Below, piece after piece: positions 1-6,202 of a stretch of 8,121 nt of DNA. The translations under genes and the position numbers were made by a program. Under the pieces are notes generated by a model. It saw nothing but the letters and a program-made list of their open reading frames with translations, was not told the DNA's origin and searched no databases. Each line of letters starts with the position of its first letter. The first letter of the stretch is position 1. Source of the DNA: an uncultured Eubacterium sp. (GTDB taxonomy: Bacteria; Bacillota; Clostridia; Lachnospirales; Lachnospiraceae); assembly GCA_905236295.1 (NCBI GenBank), contig CAJOQF010000384.1, forward strand, positions 1 through 8,121, read 5' to 3'.

Positions 1-82
1 CAAAGAGAAGGCGACGGAATTCTTTCTGTCTGTCGGACTTACAGAAGAGCAGCTGAGCAGTCTCCGCGCAAAGTTGCAGTAA
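1..82 (+). CDS. C-terminal end of an unidentified protein (5' part outside window)
   Basis: The frame starting at base 2 is open and ends at TAA (80-82). It gives 26 residues ending in VGLTEEQLSSLRAKLQ, which look like two short amphipathic helices with many Glu, Lys and Leu residues. I infer that this is the tail of a plus-strand gene because the reading has protein-like composition and is followed within about 70 bases by a strong terminator in the same direction. It converges on the cyclo-ligase gene, which ends on the opposite strand at 186. The fragment is too short to name a family, and I do not recognise it. Confidence 0.55.
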   Translation, partial: KEKATEFFLSVGLTEEQLSSLRAKLQ

Positions 83-90
83 AATGCTTT

Positions 91-149
91 CCCACTACCG
101 GGTGGATTCGGGACTTTAACCCGTTAGAAACGTGCGCCGCTAGGCGCAC
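91..149. other. Cluster of three small hairpins, one resembling a tRNA T-arm
   Basis: Three hairpins follow each other closely. They are CCAC/GTGG at 92-95 and 102-105; CGGG/CCCG at 109-123, which on the minus strand reads CGGG TTAAAGT CCCG; and a perfect 7-bp GTGCGCC/GGCGCAC stem at 132-149 with a 4-base loop. The middle loop, TTAAAGT, matches the tRNA T-loop consensus TTCRANY except at the invariant C. No acceptor stem, D-arm or anticodon arm can be assembled around it, so it is not a working tRNA. It could be a tRNA-derived repeat, a small structured RNA at the 3' end of the plus-strand gene, or a degenerate mobile remnant. The hairpins are seen directly; the role is unknown. Confidence 0.45.
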
Positions 150-152
150 ACT

Positions 153-182
153 AAAAAAAGCCATCCTGCGGGATGGTTTTTT
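153..182. terminator. Bidirectional rho-independent terminator
   Basis: The stem is CCATCC (161-166) and GGATGG (171-176) with loop TGCG, flanked by seven A on the left (153-159) and six T on the right (177-182). Read on the plus strand, it ends the gene stopping at 82. Read on the minus strand, it gives the same stem followed by a C and seven T, and sits just past the cyclo-ligase stop codon at 186. The shared placement between two converging genes supports use in both directions. Confidence 0.9.
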
Positions 183-185
183 CAA

Positions 186-815
186 TCAGTCGCCTGTCGC
201 GATCGCATCCAGCCGCACATCATGCGGCTGCAACTCTATATGCGGAGCGAGCTGGCAGGGATGGGCGCAGCCCACTTTAAAGAGACCCGGATGGGCGTTA
301 AAGAAGCGGTCGTAATAGCCCTTGCCGTAACCCATGCGTCCGCCCTCACGGTCAAATACCACTCCGGGGGTGGCGACAAGGGTCTTTTCTTCCACAAAGA
401 CTTCCGTAGAGCGATCACCCTCTTTTGCGCAACCTTCCGCGTCAACAGCCCTGTTCATTTTCGATCTGATCAAAGATATCACAGGCACCCCTTCGACAGG
501 CTCCATAACGTTAAATGTCCCTTTAGAGAGCTGAGCAAAGGAGTCTATCCTGTAAAAACACATATCCCCCATCTTTCCGGAAACTGAATTAACTGTATTT
601 TTCACCTTCGGAAGACCGACTTCAACGCCTCTCTCCCAGCACCACTCAATGAAGCCTGTTACGTCAACTTCATTCCCGAGAGGGTAGTAGGCAAGTACGG
701 TTTCAAAATCGCCCGATCCAAAAATTCTGATCAGACTATCCACCACTTTTTTACTGCTTTTTTCAACCTCATCAGCTGTCATAGCCGCTCTTTTACTCAT
801 ATATTTTTTTCTCAT
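186..815 (-). CDS. 5-formyltetrahydrofolate cyclo-ligase (MTHFS)
   Basis: This cytosolic folate enzyme uses ATP to convert 5-formyltetrahydrofolate to 5,10-methenyltetrahydrofolate, returning a stored folate to the one-carbon pool. The 209-residue product carries the family landmarks in order: the N-terminal RKKY...R region, NEVD (49-52), LPKV (68-71), MEPVEG (104-109), and the signature PGVVFD...GGRMGYGKGYYDRF (150-171), which forms the ATP/folate site. I chose the ATG at 815 because GGAG (825-828) lies 9 bases upstream. A TTG at 836 keeps the frame open further, but that extension would contain the ribosome site itself. A charged stretch around 114-142, before the final signature, makes the protein slightly longer than the usual 180-200 residues. 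It is separated from the upstream transpeptidase by 59 bp containing a hairpin, so it may be partly independent. The family assignment is firm. Confidence 0.93.
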   Translation of the reverse strand: MRKKYMSKRAAMTADEVEKSSKKVVDSLIRIFGSGDFETVLAYYPLGNEVDVTGFIEWCWERGVEVGLPKVKNTVNSVSGKMGDMCFYRIDSFAQLSKGTFNVMEPVEGVPVISLIRSKMNRAVDAEGCAKEGDRSTEVFVEEKTLVATPGVVFDREGGRMGYGKGYYDRFFNAHPGLFKVGCAHPCQLAPHIELQPHDVRLDAIATGD

Positions 816-824
816 ATTCGTACA

Positions 825-828
825 CTCC
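825..828 (-). promoter_or_regulatory. Ribosome binding site deciding the cyclo-ligase start
   Basis: On the minus strand, GGAG lies 9 bases before the ATG at 815. It falls inside the longer open frame that could begin at a TTG at 836, so it argues for the ATG as the true start. Confidence 0.7.
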
Positions 829-838
829 AAATACAAAC

Positions 839-860
839 ACCCCGCAGCTAACTACGGGGT
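839..860 (-). terminator. Hairpin between transpeptidase and cyclo-ligase, possible weak terminator
   Basis: On the minus strand, ACCCCG pairs with CGGGGT (839-844 with 855-860). One wobble and two more pairs extend the stem to about nine pairs, closing a TTAG loop. It lies 14 bases past the transpeptidase stop codon. The following sequence, TGTTTGTATTT, is T-rich but interrupted, so termination would be incomplete and some transcripts could run into the cyclo-ligase gene. A perfect TATAAT (865-870, minus strand) lies directly upstream of the hairpin, but no good -35 box stands at the right distance. Confidence 0.55.
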
Positions 861-874
861 ATTTATTATACTTT

Positions 875-2404
875 TTATGATGTTTTTGAGGTGGAAGAAT
901 TACTTCCGCCATCATTGGTCTGATCACCGCTTTCTGTCGTCCCATCTGTTGTTCCGTCCGCCGCACCTTCCTCTGTGGTTCCATCGTCTATCTCGACATT
1001 TGGATCCTCCACAGTATAGGTAACTGTCTTCTTAGCGGTATTGCCGCTCGTGGCGTTAGTTGCCGAGTATACAACCTTATATACTCCGGCTGCCTCAAAG
1101 GCATACTTCTTAGCCTCAGCATAGGAGAGTTCGAAAGCTTCTCCTGTTTCAGTGTTTGTTATAGTGAGTATAAGCTTCTTGGTAAGAGAAGTCCCGCTTC
1201 GCTTAACAGCCTTTACTCCCTTGGTGAGATTAGCCGTTTCTCCCACAACCGCTGTCGCCGTCTTTGCGGGAACAGTGATCACAGGTGCCTTAGTATCCTT
1301 TACGATGATCTTGGTCTTGGCTGTCTTGGTCTTCTTGTTTGCAGGATTCGTACATGAATACTTCACAAAATACTTGCCAAGCTCACTAAGCTTTATTGTC
1401 GTATTGGTGTACTTGCTGTAGTCATCATCACCCGGTGCCTTTACATAGACAACGATCTTGCTTGTCAGGGATACTCCCGCAACGGATTTTGCCTTGACAC
1501 CTTTTAACAGCTTGTAGGTCGAATTGTACTCCTCGTTCACCTCAGATTGAACTCCGGTGATTGTAGGCTTACTCTTGTCCTTTACCTTAAACTTAACTGT
1601 CTTTGTAGCCACTCTTCCTATAGAATCCGTAGCTGTGTAAGTAACCTTGTAGGTTCCGAGTTTATTGGTGTTTACAGTACCCTCATATGAGATGTTTTTC
1701 TTTGCGATCTTTCCGCCGGTCGTGTCTTTTGCGGTGACATTCTTTAACGGCTTCCATGTGGATCCGTATGCGATCACCTTGTTGACTTTGGATACGTCTA
1801 TGGATGGTTTGTACTTGGCGTAAGGATTCTTAGGATCAGGGTCTGTCGGATCCCATCCCATTCTTGAGCTGGTGGAAACCTTTACCATGGACGGTTTTCC
1901 GAGCGGATCATCTTTTGATGTGCCCGAGAATACCTTAACCTTTGTGCCAAGCGCACAGTTGTCATAAATCCACTTTGCATCGGCAACAGTCAGACGCACG
2001 CATCCGTGGGATGCAGTTGTTCCGAGCCTGTTAAACTGTACCGTGGATTGTGACGCCTTGTTGCCATTCTCGTAATACCACACTGAGTGGAACAATACTC
2101 CCGAAGTTATACGTGTACAGTACTGTCCGTATGACGGTCCCATAAGCTCATGCCATCTGAACTTTGCCGGCGTGTAGAAAGTTCCGCTCGGCGTGTTGGA
2201 ACCACCGCAGGAACAGATCATCGCCTTAACCGGCTCATCTGTGGATGAGTTGTAGATCGTAACTACATTTGTTGCTTTGTTGACTTTAATGTAATACTGA
2301 GTCGCAGCCTGCGCGCTGGTAGGTGCAAATGCAAGAACTGCAGTGACCAAAACCACTATAGCCATCAGCATTGCAGCAAGCTGTCCTCTCTTCTTTCCAG
2401 TCAT
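875..2404 (-). CDS. Secreted L,D-transpeptidase (YkuD/ErfK domain) with three Ig-like repeats
   Basis: YkuD-family enzymes form 3-3 cross-links in peptidoglycan, or attach proteins to it, outside the membrane. The 509-residue product begins with a signal peptide: KK(R) at 4-6, a hydrophobic core at about 8-27, and AQA at 31-33 as the cleavage site. The catalytic domain covers about 36-159, with H106 and the active-site motif SHGCVR (132-137; nucleophile C135). A Pro/Asp-rich linker (about 160-200) leads to three divergent Ig-like repeats at about 201-276, 280-369 and 374-466. Each ends in a G-Y/K-Y..Y-[ST]-x-T-[DN] strand followed by a K-rich strand and VKD or VED. They resemble DUF5011-type cell-surface modules. 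The last 39 residues are a low-complexity Gly/Thr/Asp/Ser tail without an LPXTG signal. GGAGG sits 5 bases before the ATG. The gene has its own promoter, so it need not follow the amino-acid operon. The transpeptidase call is strong; the substrate is inferred. Confidence 0.93.
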   Translation of the reverse strand: MTGKKRGQLAAMLMAIVVLVTAVLAFAPTSAQAATQYYIKVNKATNVVTIYNSSTDEPVKAMICSCGGSNTPSGTFYTPAKFRWHELMGPSYGQYCTRITSGVLFHSVWYYENGNKASQSTVQFNRLGTTASHGCVRLTVADAKWIYDNCALGTKVKVFSGTSKDDPLGKPSMVKVSTSSRMGWDPTDPDPKNPYAKYKPSIDVSKVNKVIAYGSTWKPLKNVTAKDTTGGKIAKKNISYEGTVNTNKLGTYKVTYTATDSIGRVATKTVKFKVKDKSKPTITGVQSEVNEEYNSTYKLLKGVKAKSVAGVSLTSKIVVYVKAPGDDDYSKYTNTTIKLSELGKYFVKYSCTNPANKKTKTAKTKIIVKDTKAPVITVPAKTATAVVGETANLTKGVKAVKRSGTSLTKKLILTITNTETGEAFELSYAEAKKYAFEAAGVYKVVYSATNATSGNTAKKTVTYTVEDPNVEIDDGTTEEGAADGTTDGTTESGDQTNDGGSNSSTSKTS

Positions 2405-2437
2405 TTTGTCCTCCGTTCTTCTTCTCTTAGTTCAATC

Positions 2438-2470
2438 GGTGTTAATGGATACTGTTGTCCATAATACACC
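2438..2470. repeat. Interrupted inverted repeat over the transpeptidase -10 box and start site
   Basis: On the plus strand, GGTGT (2438-2442) pairs with ACACC (2466-2470), and ATGGA (2445-2449) pairs with TCCAT (2458-2462). A 2-by-3 base internal loop separates the two stems and the terminal loop is 8 bases. The repeat covers the -10 box and the predicted transcription start. It has no following T-run, so an operator, or a hairpin in read-through RNA, is more likely than a terminator. The pairing is seen; the function is a guess. Confidence 0.4.
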
Positions 2471-2488
2471 AATATTCCTAATTGTCAA
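2461..2488 (-). promoter_or_regulatory. Sigma-A type promoter for the L,D-transpeptidase gene
   Basis: On the minus strand, TTGACA (2483-2488, a perfect -35) is followed after 16 bases by TATTAT (2461-2466, five of six matches to the -10). The predicted start of transcription is near 2454, giving a leader of about 50 bases ending in GGAGG and the ATG at 2404. The -35 box lies in the final codons of aspartokinase: its bases supply Asp-Asn just ahead of the TAG stop. Confidence 0.75.
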
Positions 2489-3683
2489 GGAAATGATCAT
2501 GAACGGCACGCATTGCCCTGTCAGCATCAGCCTCATTGATAAGAACTGTAACTCTGATCTCAGAGGTTGCGATCATGCGGATATTTACGTTGGCGTTGTA
2601 GAGTGCCTCAAACATTCCGGCAGCAACTCCGGCATTAGTCTGCATTCCCGCTCCGACTACAGAAACCTTGACAACAGTGTCATCCATCTCGATGCGATCC
2701 GCTGTGAGGGCTGTCTGATTCTCCTTTAAGATCTCAACAGCCTCCTTAGCGTCATCTCTTGTTACCGTAAATGAAATATCCTTTGTGTTATCACGTCCGA
2801 TAGACTGAAGGATAACGTCCACATTTATATTCTTCTTTGCGAGCAGGGCGAATATCTTAAATGCGATACCCGGCTCATTCTTCAATCCGATAAGTGCGAT
2901 CCTCGCTGCGTTTTTATCAAGTGCTACTCCTGTAACAAGCATGCTTTCCATACTTACAACCTCCTTAACCCATGTTCCCTCTGCGTCTGTGAGGGATGAT
3001 CTTACTACGAGCGGTACTCCGTATTTCTTTGCCATCTCAACCGAACGGTTGTGAAGTACCTTGGCACCGAGCGTTGCAAGCTCGAGCATTTCATCATATG
3101 TTATCTCTTTTAATTTCTTTGCGTTCGGAACGATCCTTGGATCTGCGGTATATACACCCTCAACATCAGTGTATATCTCACATGCGTCCGCATGGAGTGC
3201 GGCTGCGAGAGCAACCGCTGTTGTGTCCGATCCGCCTCGACCGAGAGTTGTTATATTCTCATATTTGTTGATCCCCTGGAATCCTGTTACTATGACGATC
3301 TTTCTCGCGTCAAGCTCATTGTGGATCCTCTCGGAATCGATTCTTTTGAATCTGGCATTTCCGTATTTTGATGAGGTGTGCATTGCTACCTGCCATGCAT
3401 TAAGGGAAACGCACGGAACATCCAGCGACTGCATAGCCATAGCCATAAGAGCAACCGAAGTCTGCTCACCTGTTGCAAGAAGCATATCCATCTCACGCTT
3501 TGAAGCGTTCGGATTGATGTCGGCAGCCATCTCGATAAGGTGGTCTGTAGTCTTGCCCATTGCGGACAGAACAACAACGACATCATTTCCCTTTTTGTAG
3601 TCCTCTATACAACGCCTTGCAACATTGAAGATTCTTTCCTTGTCAGCGACAGAGCTGCCACCAAACTTTTTTACTATTAACAT
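2478..3683 (-). CDS. lysC: Aspartokinase (aspartate kinase, monofunctional, two ACT domains)
   Basis: This enzyme phosphorylates aspartate to aspartyl-4-phosphate, the first step toward lysine, methionine and threonine, in the cytosol. The 401-residue product has the amino-acid-kinase domain at about 1-230, with KFGGSSVAD (6-14), TGEQTS (71-76), LGRGGSDTTAVALAAAL (147-163, nucleotide and substrate site) and YTDVEGVYTADPR (171-183). A regulatory region follows with two ACT domains (about 263-325 and 338-400), containing NEPGIAFKIFALLAKKNINVD (269-289) and GMQTNAGVAAGMFEAL (346-361). GAGGGG lies 5 bases before the ATG at 3683. The length fits Gram-positive LysC enzymes. It is the last gene of the apparent operon, 23 bp behind the proposed homoserine kinase. 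The ACT domains imply feedback control by lysine and/or threonine; which one cannot be read from the sequence. An internal start probably produces a separate ACT-only subunit. Confidence 0.96.
   Translation of the reverse strand: MLIVKKFGGSSVADKERIFNVARRCIEDYKKGNDVVVVLSAMGKTTDHLIEMAADINPNASKREMDMLLATGEQTSVALMAMAMQSLDVPCVSLNAWQVAMHTSSKYGNARFKRIDSERIHNELDARKIVIVTGFQGINKYENITTLGRGGSDTTAVALAAALHADACEIYTDVEGVYTADPRIVPNAKKLKEITYDEMLELATLGAKVLHNRSVEMAKKYGVPLVVRSSLTDAEGTWVKEVVSMESMLVTGVALDKNAARIALIGLKNEPGIAFKIFALLAKKNINVDVILQSIGRDNTKDISFTVTRDDAKEAVEILKENQTALTADRIEMDDTVVKVSVVGAGMQTNAGVAAGMFEALYNANVNIRMIATSEIRVTVLINEADADRAMRAVHDHFLDN
2949..2966 (-). promoter_or_regulatory. Internal ribosome site and ATG inside lysC (putative beta-subunit start)
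   Basis: Within the aspartokinase gene, a full AAGGAGG (2960-2966, minus strand) stands 8 bases before an in-frame ATG at 2951, codon 245. Translation from there would give a 157-residue protein made of both ACT domains (2478-2951). In Bacillus subtilis LysC an in-frame internal start at nearly the same place makes the beta subunit of an alpha2-beta2 enzyme. The ribosome site is seen directly; its use here is inferred. Confidence 0.7.
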
Positions 3684-3706
3684 CTCTACCCCTCTTTCAT
3701 ATCAGT

Positions 3707-4927
3707 TTATTGTTTGTATTTTTCATCACCTGAAAACAGGTAGTCAATCAAGTCATGACCCTGAGGGATGAAATTGCCTGAAGCCTCACCCTCACGCTCG
3801 TTATATCTCCACGTATTGTCTGCCACTTTCGTACTGTCATATATAATGTAAGGAACGCTCTCAGATGAATGGGTTCTTATCTCGATCGGTGTCGGATGAT
3901 CCGGAAGTACTGCCATTCTGAAATCCTCGCCGGCTTTTTCAAGTCCCTCGACAACACGCTTTATAAGTCTCTCGTCAAGATACTCTATAGACTTGACCTT
4001 TTTCTCCACACTGCCCTGATGGCCCATCTCATCCGGAGCCTCAACGTGTATATAAACGAAATCATATCCGTCTTTTGTGAGAACATCAACAGCCGCATCC
4101 GCCTTGCCTTCGTAGTTTGTCTCAAGACCGCCGTTTGCACCGTCAACGGTTATAACTTTCATGGATGATCCGACTGCAATTCCTTTGAGGAGGTCTACTG
4201 CGGAGATCATCGCTCCGGACTTGTTTGTCTTGTCCTCGAAGGATGAAAGCGCAGGTCTGGTGCCCGCTCCCCAGAACCAGCAGCAGTTTGCCGGATTCAG
4301 TCCTTTTTTCTTTCTTTCTATATTAATAGGATGATCCTTTAAAATCTCATAGCTCTTTTTCATCATCTCAAGAAGCTTTGCATCCTTTGGAAGATTCGGA
4401 CCGATCTTCTGCGTGAGCACATCATGCGGCTGAACGAGCTCGACCACCTCACCCTTGTCCCAGATAAGGAGATGTCTGTAGCTGGTTCCCACATAGAATT
4501 TGTAGGTATCATCCTCGAGTTCTTTTCTCACTGCATCGAGGAGCACTGCCGCATCCTCCGTCGCGATCTCGCTCGAGCTGTGATCGATTATCGTCTGCTC
4601 CTCAAAAGGAACATCATCCTCGGAAATGGTTACGATGTTTGTGCGAAGCGCGATATCTGTCGGCTTCATGTCCACTCCTATAGACAATGCCTCGAGCGGA
4701 GATCTTCCCGAATAATACTTTCTCGGGTTGTAACCGAGAACAGAAAGATTTGCGGTATCACTTCCCGGCTTCATTCCATCTGGGATGGTGTGAACCATTC
4801 CTATCTCACCGCCGGCTGAAAGCTTGTCCATTGTCGGAGTCTTTGCATACTCAAGCGGTGTCTTGCCGCCCAACTCAGCGATCGGGCGATCTGCCATTCC
4901 GTCACCTAAAACTACTACGTATTTCAT
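3707..4927 (-). CDS. ApgM-family (phosphoglycerate mutase-like) protein, proposed homoserine kinase
   Basis: The product belongs to the alkaline-phosphatase superfamily and resembles archaeal-type cofactor-independent phosphoglycerate mutase (ApgM). A subgroup of these proteins, found beside threonine genes in organisms lacking ThrB, is annotated as proposed homoserine kinase. Here it sits between homoserine dehydrogenase and aspartokinase, so homoserine to phosphohomoserine is its likely reaction. The 406 residues show the metal and nucleophile motifs in order: LGDGMADRP (7-15, D9), PGSDTANLSVLGY (54-66, S56 the likely phosphorylated serine), WFWGAGTRP (217-225), EAPDEMGHQG (296-305), LPDHPTPIEIRTH (341-353). 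I chose the ATG at 4927 because GGAGG lies 5 bases before it; a TTG at 4939 would place that site inside the gene. It follows hom by 13 bp, which suggests translational coupling. Activity as a true phosphoglycerate mutase cannot be excluded from sequence. Confidence 0.88.
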   Translation of the reverse strand: MKYVVVLGDGMADRPIAELGGKTPLEYAKTPTMDKLSAGGEIGMVHTIPDGMKPGSDTANLSVLGYNPRKYYSGRSPLEALSIGVDMKPTDIALRTNIVTISEDDVPFEEQTIIDHSSSEIATEDAAVLLDAVRKELEDDTYKFYVGTSYRHLLIWDKGEVVELVQPHDVLTQKIGPNLPKDAKLLEMMKKSYEILKDHPINIERKKKGLNPANCCWFWGAGTRPALSSFEDKTNKSGAMISAVDLLKGIAVGSSMKVITVDGANGGLETNYEGKADAAVDVLTKDGYDFVYIHVEAPDEMGHQGSVEKKVKSIEYLDERLIKRVVEGLEKAGEDFRMAVLPDHPTPIEIRTHSSESVPYIIYDSTKVADNTWRYNEREGEASGNFIPQGHDLIDYLFSGDEKYKQ

Positions 4928-4932
4928 ATCAT

Positions 4933-4937
4933 CCTCC
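4933..4937 (-). promoter_or_regulatory. Ribosome binding site deciding the start of the proposed homoserine kinase
   Basis: GGAGG on the minus strand lies 5 bases before the ATG at 4927, in the 13-bp gap after the hom stop codon. The open frame continues to a TTG at 4939, which would put this site within the coding region, so the ATG is preferred. Confidence 0.8.
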
Positions 4938-4940
4938 AAA

Positions 4941-6137
4941 TTAAGCGCGGATCATCTGAATAACATTGATATCAGATGCCGCCTTTTCATATTCTTCCTC
5001 GCTCATCTTGTCTGTGATAAATCCGATCTCGCCGGAAATGCCCTCGACTCTGATGAATTCGACATCGCCGAATGTGTCCTTTACTTTGGACTCGTCATCA
5101 GAAGTTCTGACGAAAAATCTCTTGCGCGATTTCCTGTAATCAGCAAGCGCCAGCTCTTCATTTTCCCAATCGACATATATATTTACATGAAGGTGCTTCG
5201 ACATATCAACTATATCCGCAACAACTGCGCTGGCGGTCGGAAGCTTTCCTGCTCCGCTGCCGTAGAACATCGAATCACCAAGCATATCGCCCTTTACGAA
5301 AACGGCATTGAACACACCGTTTACATTGTAGAGAGGATGATCGCTTGTAAGCAACATCGGAGCGACAAGTGCATAATATGAGTCGCCCTCCTTCCTGCTT
5401 GTCGCAAGAAGCTTTATCGATCTACCCATCACCTTAGCATACTTGATGTCGGTTGCCGTAATCTTCGAAATTCCCTCTGTGTGTATCTTCTCGAAATCAA
5501 CCTGCTTTCCACATACGAGCGAGGTGAGAATTGCTATCTTTCTGCAGGAATCATGCCCCTCGACATCTGCTGTCGGATCAGCCTCTGCATATCCGAGGCT
5601 CTGAGCTTCCTTTAAGACATCATCATAATCGCTGCCTTCCTCGGACATCTTTGTCATCATAAAGTTGGTAGTACCGTTTAAGATTCCGGTTATCTCGAGA
5701 ATATTCTCGGATGTGAGACATTTTAAAATGGATCTTATTATCGGGATTCCGCCACCGACACTCGCCTCGAATGTGAAATTGATGTTTAAGTCTCTGGCAA
5801 TGTTTATAAGCTCGCTTCCGTGAACCGCCACCAGAGCCTTGTTCGAGGTTGTCACGCTCTTGTTCTTCAGGAGAGCTTTCTTTACGAATGTGTACGCCGG
5901 CTCAACTCCGCCCATACACTCGACAACTATGTTTATCTCGTCATCATTTAAGATCTCATCATAGTCGTGTGTGATCTTGGACTCGTTTACATCTCCCGGA
6001 AAATCCCTAAGATCAAGGATCTTCTTCACAGCGATATCATCGCCGATCCGTTTCTTCAGGATATCATTGTTCCTGTCAATGATCTCAGCGACGCCGCTTC
6101 CTATCGTGCCGTATCCTAAGATAGCAATATTTATCAT
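4941..6137 (-). CDS. hom: Homoserine dehydrogenase
   Basis: This cytosolic enzyme reduces aspartate-4-semialdehyde to homoserine with NAD(P)H, at the branch toward threonine and methionine. The 398-residue product opens with a Rossmann fold: GYGTIGSGV (8-16), TTSNKALVA (96-104, K100) and EASVGGGIPII (124-134). The catalytic domain follows, with LNGTTNF (153-159) and GYAEADPTADVEGHDSCRK (182-200; E185, D191 and K200 in the substrate site), then GSGAGKLPTASAVVADI (293-309). The C-terminal part (about 339-398) has the strand-helix rhythm of an ACT domain but is short and lacks the usual D-x-PGVL turn, so ligand sensing may be weakened or lost. AAGGAGG lies 9 bases before the ATG at 6137. It stands 65 bp behind the ACT protein and 13 bp ahead of the proposed homoserine kinase, consistent with one operon. 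Confidence 0.96.
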   Translation of the reverse strand: MINIAILGYGTIGSGVAEIIDRNNDILKKRIGDDIAVKKILDLRDFPGDVNESKITHDYDEILNDDEINIVVECMGGVEPAYTFVKKALLKNKSVTTSNKALVAVHGSELINIARDLNINFTFEASVGGGIPIIRSILKCLTSENILEITGILNGTTNFMMTKMSEEGSDYDDVLKEAQSLGYAEADPTADVEGHDSCRKIAILTSLVCGKQVDFEKIHTEGISKITATDIKYAKVMGRSIKLLATSRKEGDSYYALVAPMLLTSDHPLYNVNGVFNAVFVKGDMLGDSMFYGSGAGKLPTASAVVADIVDMSKHLHVNIYVDWENEELALADYRKSRKRFFVRTSDDESKVKDTFGDVEFIRVEGISGEIGFITDKMSEEEYEKAASDINVIQMIRA

Positions 6138-6174
6138 TTTATTTATCCTCCTTCGTGTGTCCTATTCTTCATTT

Positions 6175-6197
6175 GTCACTTCGACGAGCTCAGTGAC
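6175..6197 (-). other. Small hairpin in the ACT gene / hom gap
   Basis: GTCACT (6175-6180) and AGTGAC (6192-6197) form a 6-bp stem with an 11-base loop, starting 5 bases beyond the ACT gene stop codon on the minus strand. No T-run follows. It could protect or process the operon RNA, but may be chance. Confidence 0.25.
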
Positions 6198-6202
6198 CTG
6201 CT

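Noticed and set aside
109..149. A possible tRNA gene on the minus strand, from the T-arm-like hairpin
   Set aside because: There is no acceptor stem, D-arm or anticodon arm, the T-loop lacks the invariant C, and no CCA end fits.
816..836. A longer cyclo-ligase starting at TTG 836
   Set aside because: The extension contains the GGAG ribosome site and adds residues not seen in the family; the ATG at 815 is correctly spaced.
3061..3600. A 179-codon plus-strand open frame opposite lysC
   Set aside because: It is the antisense shadow of a clearly conserved gene; it has no ribosome site and no recognisable protein features. The same holds for the other plus-strand frames opposite hom, murF and the proposed homoserine kinase.
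6143..6172. A 9-residue open frame (ATG at 6172, stop at 6143) ahead of hom, overlapping its ribosome site, as a possible leader peptide
   Set aside because: It has no good ribosome site and no run of threonine, isoleucine or methionine codons (one Thr only), and no attenuator hairpin with a T-run follows.
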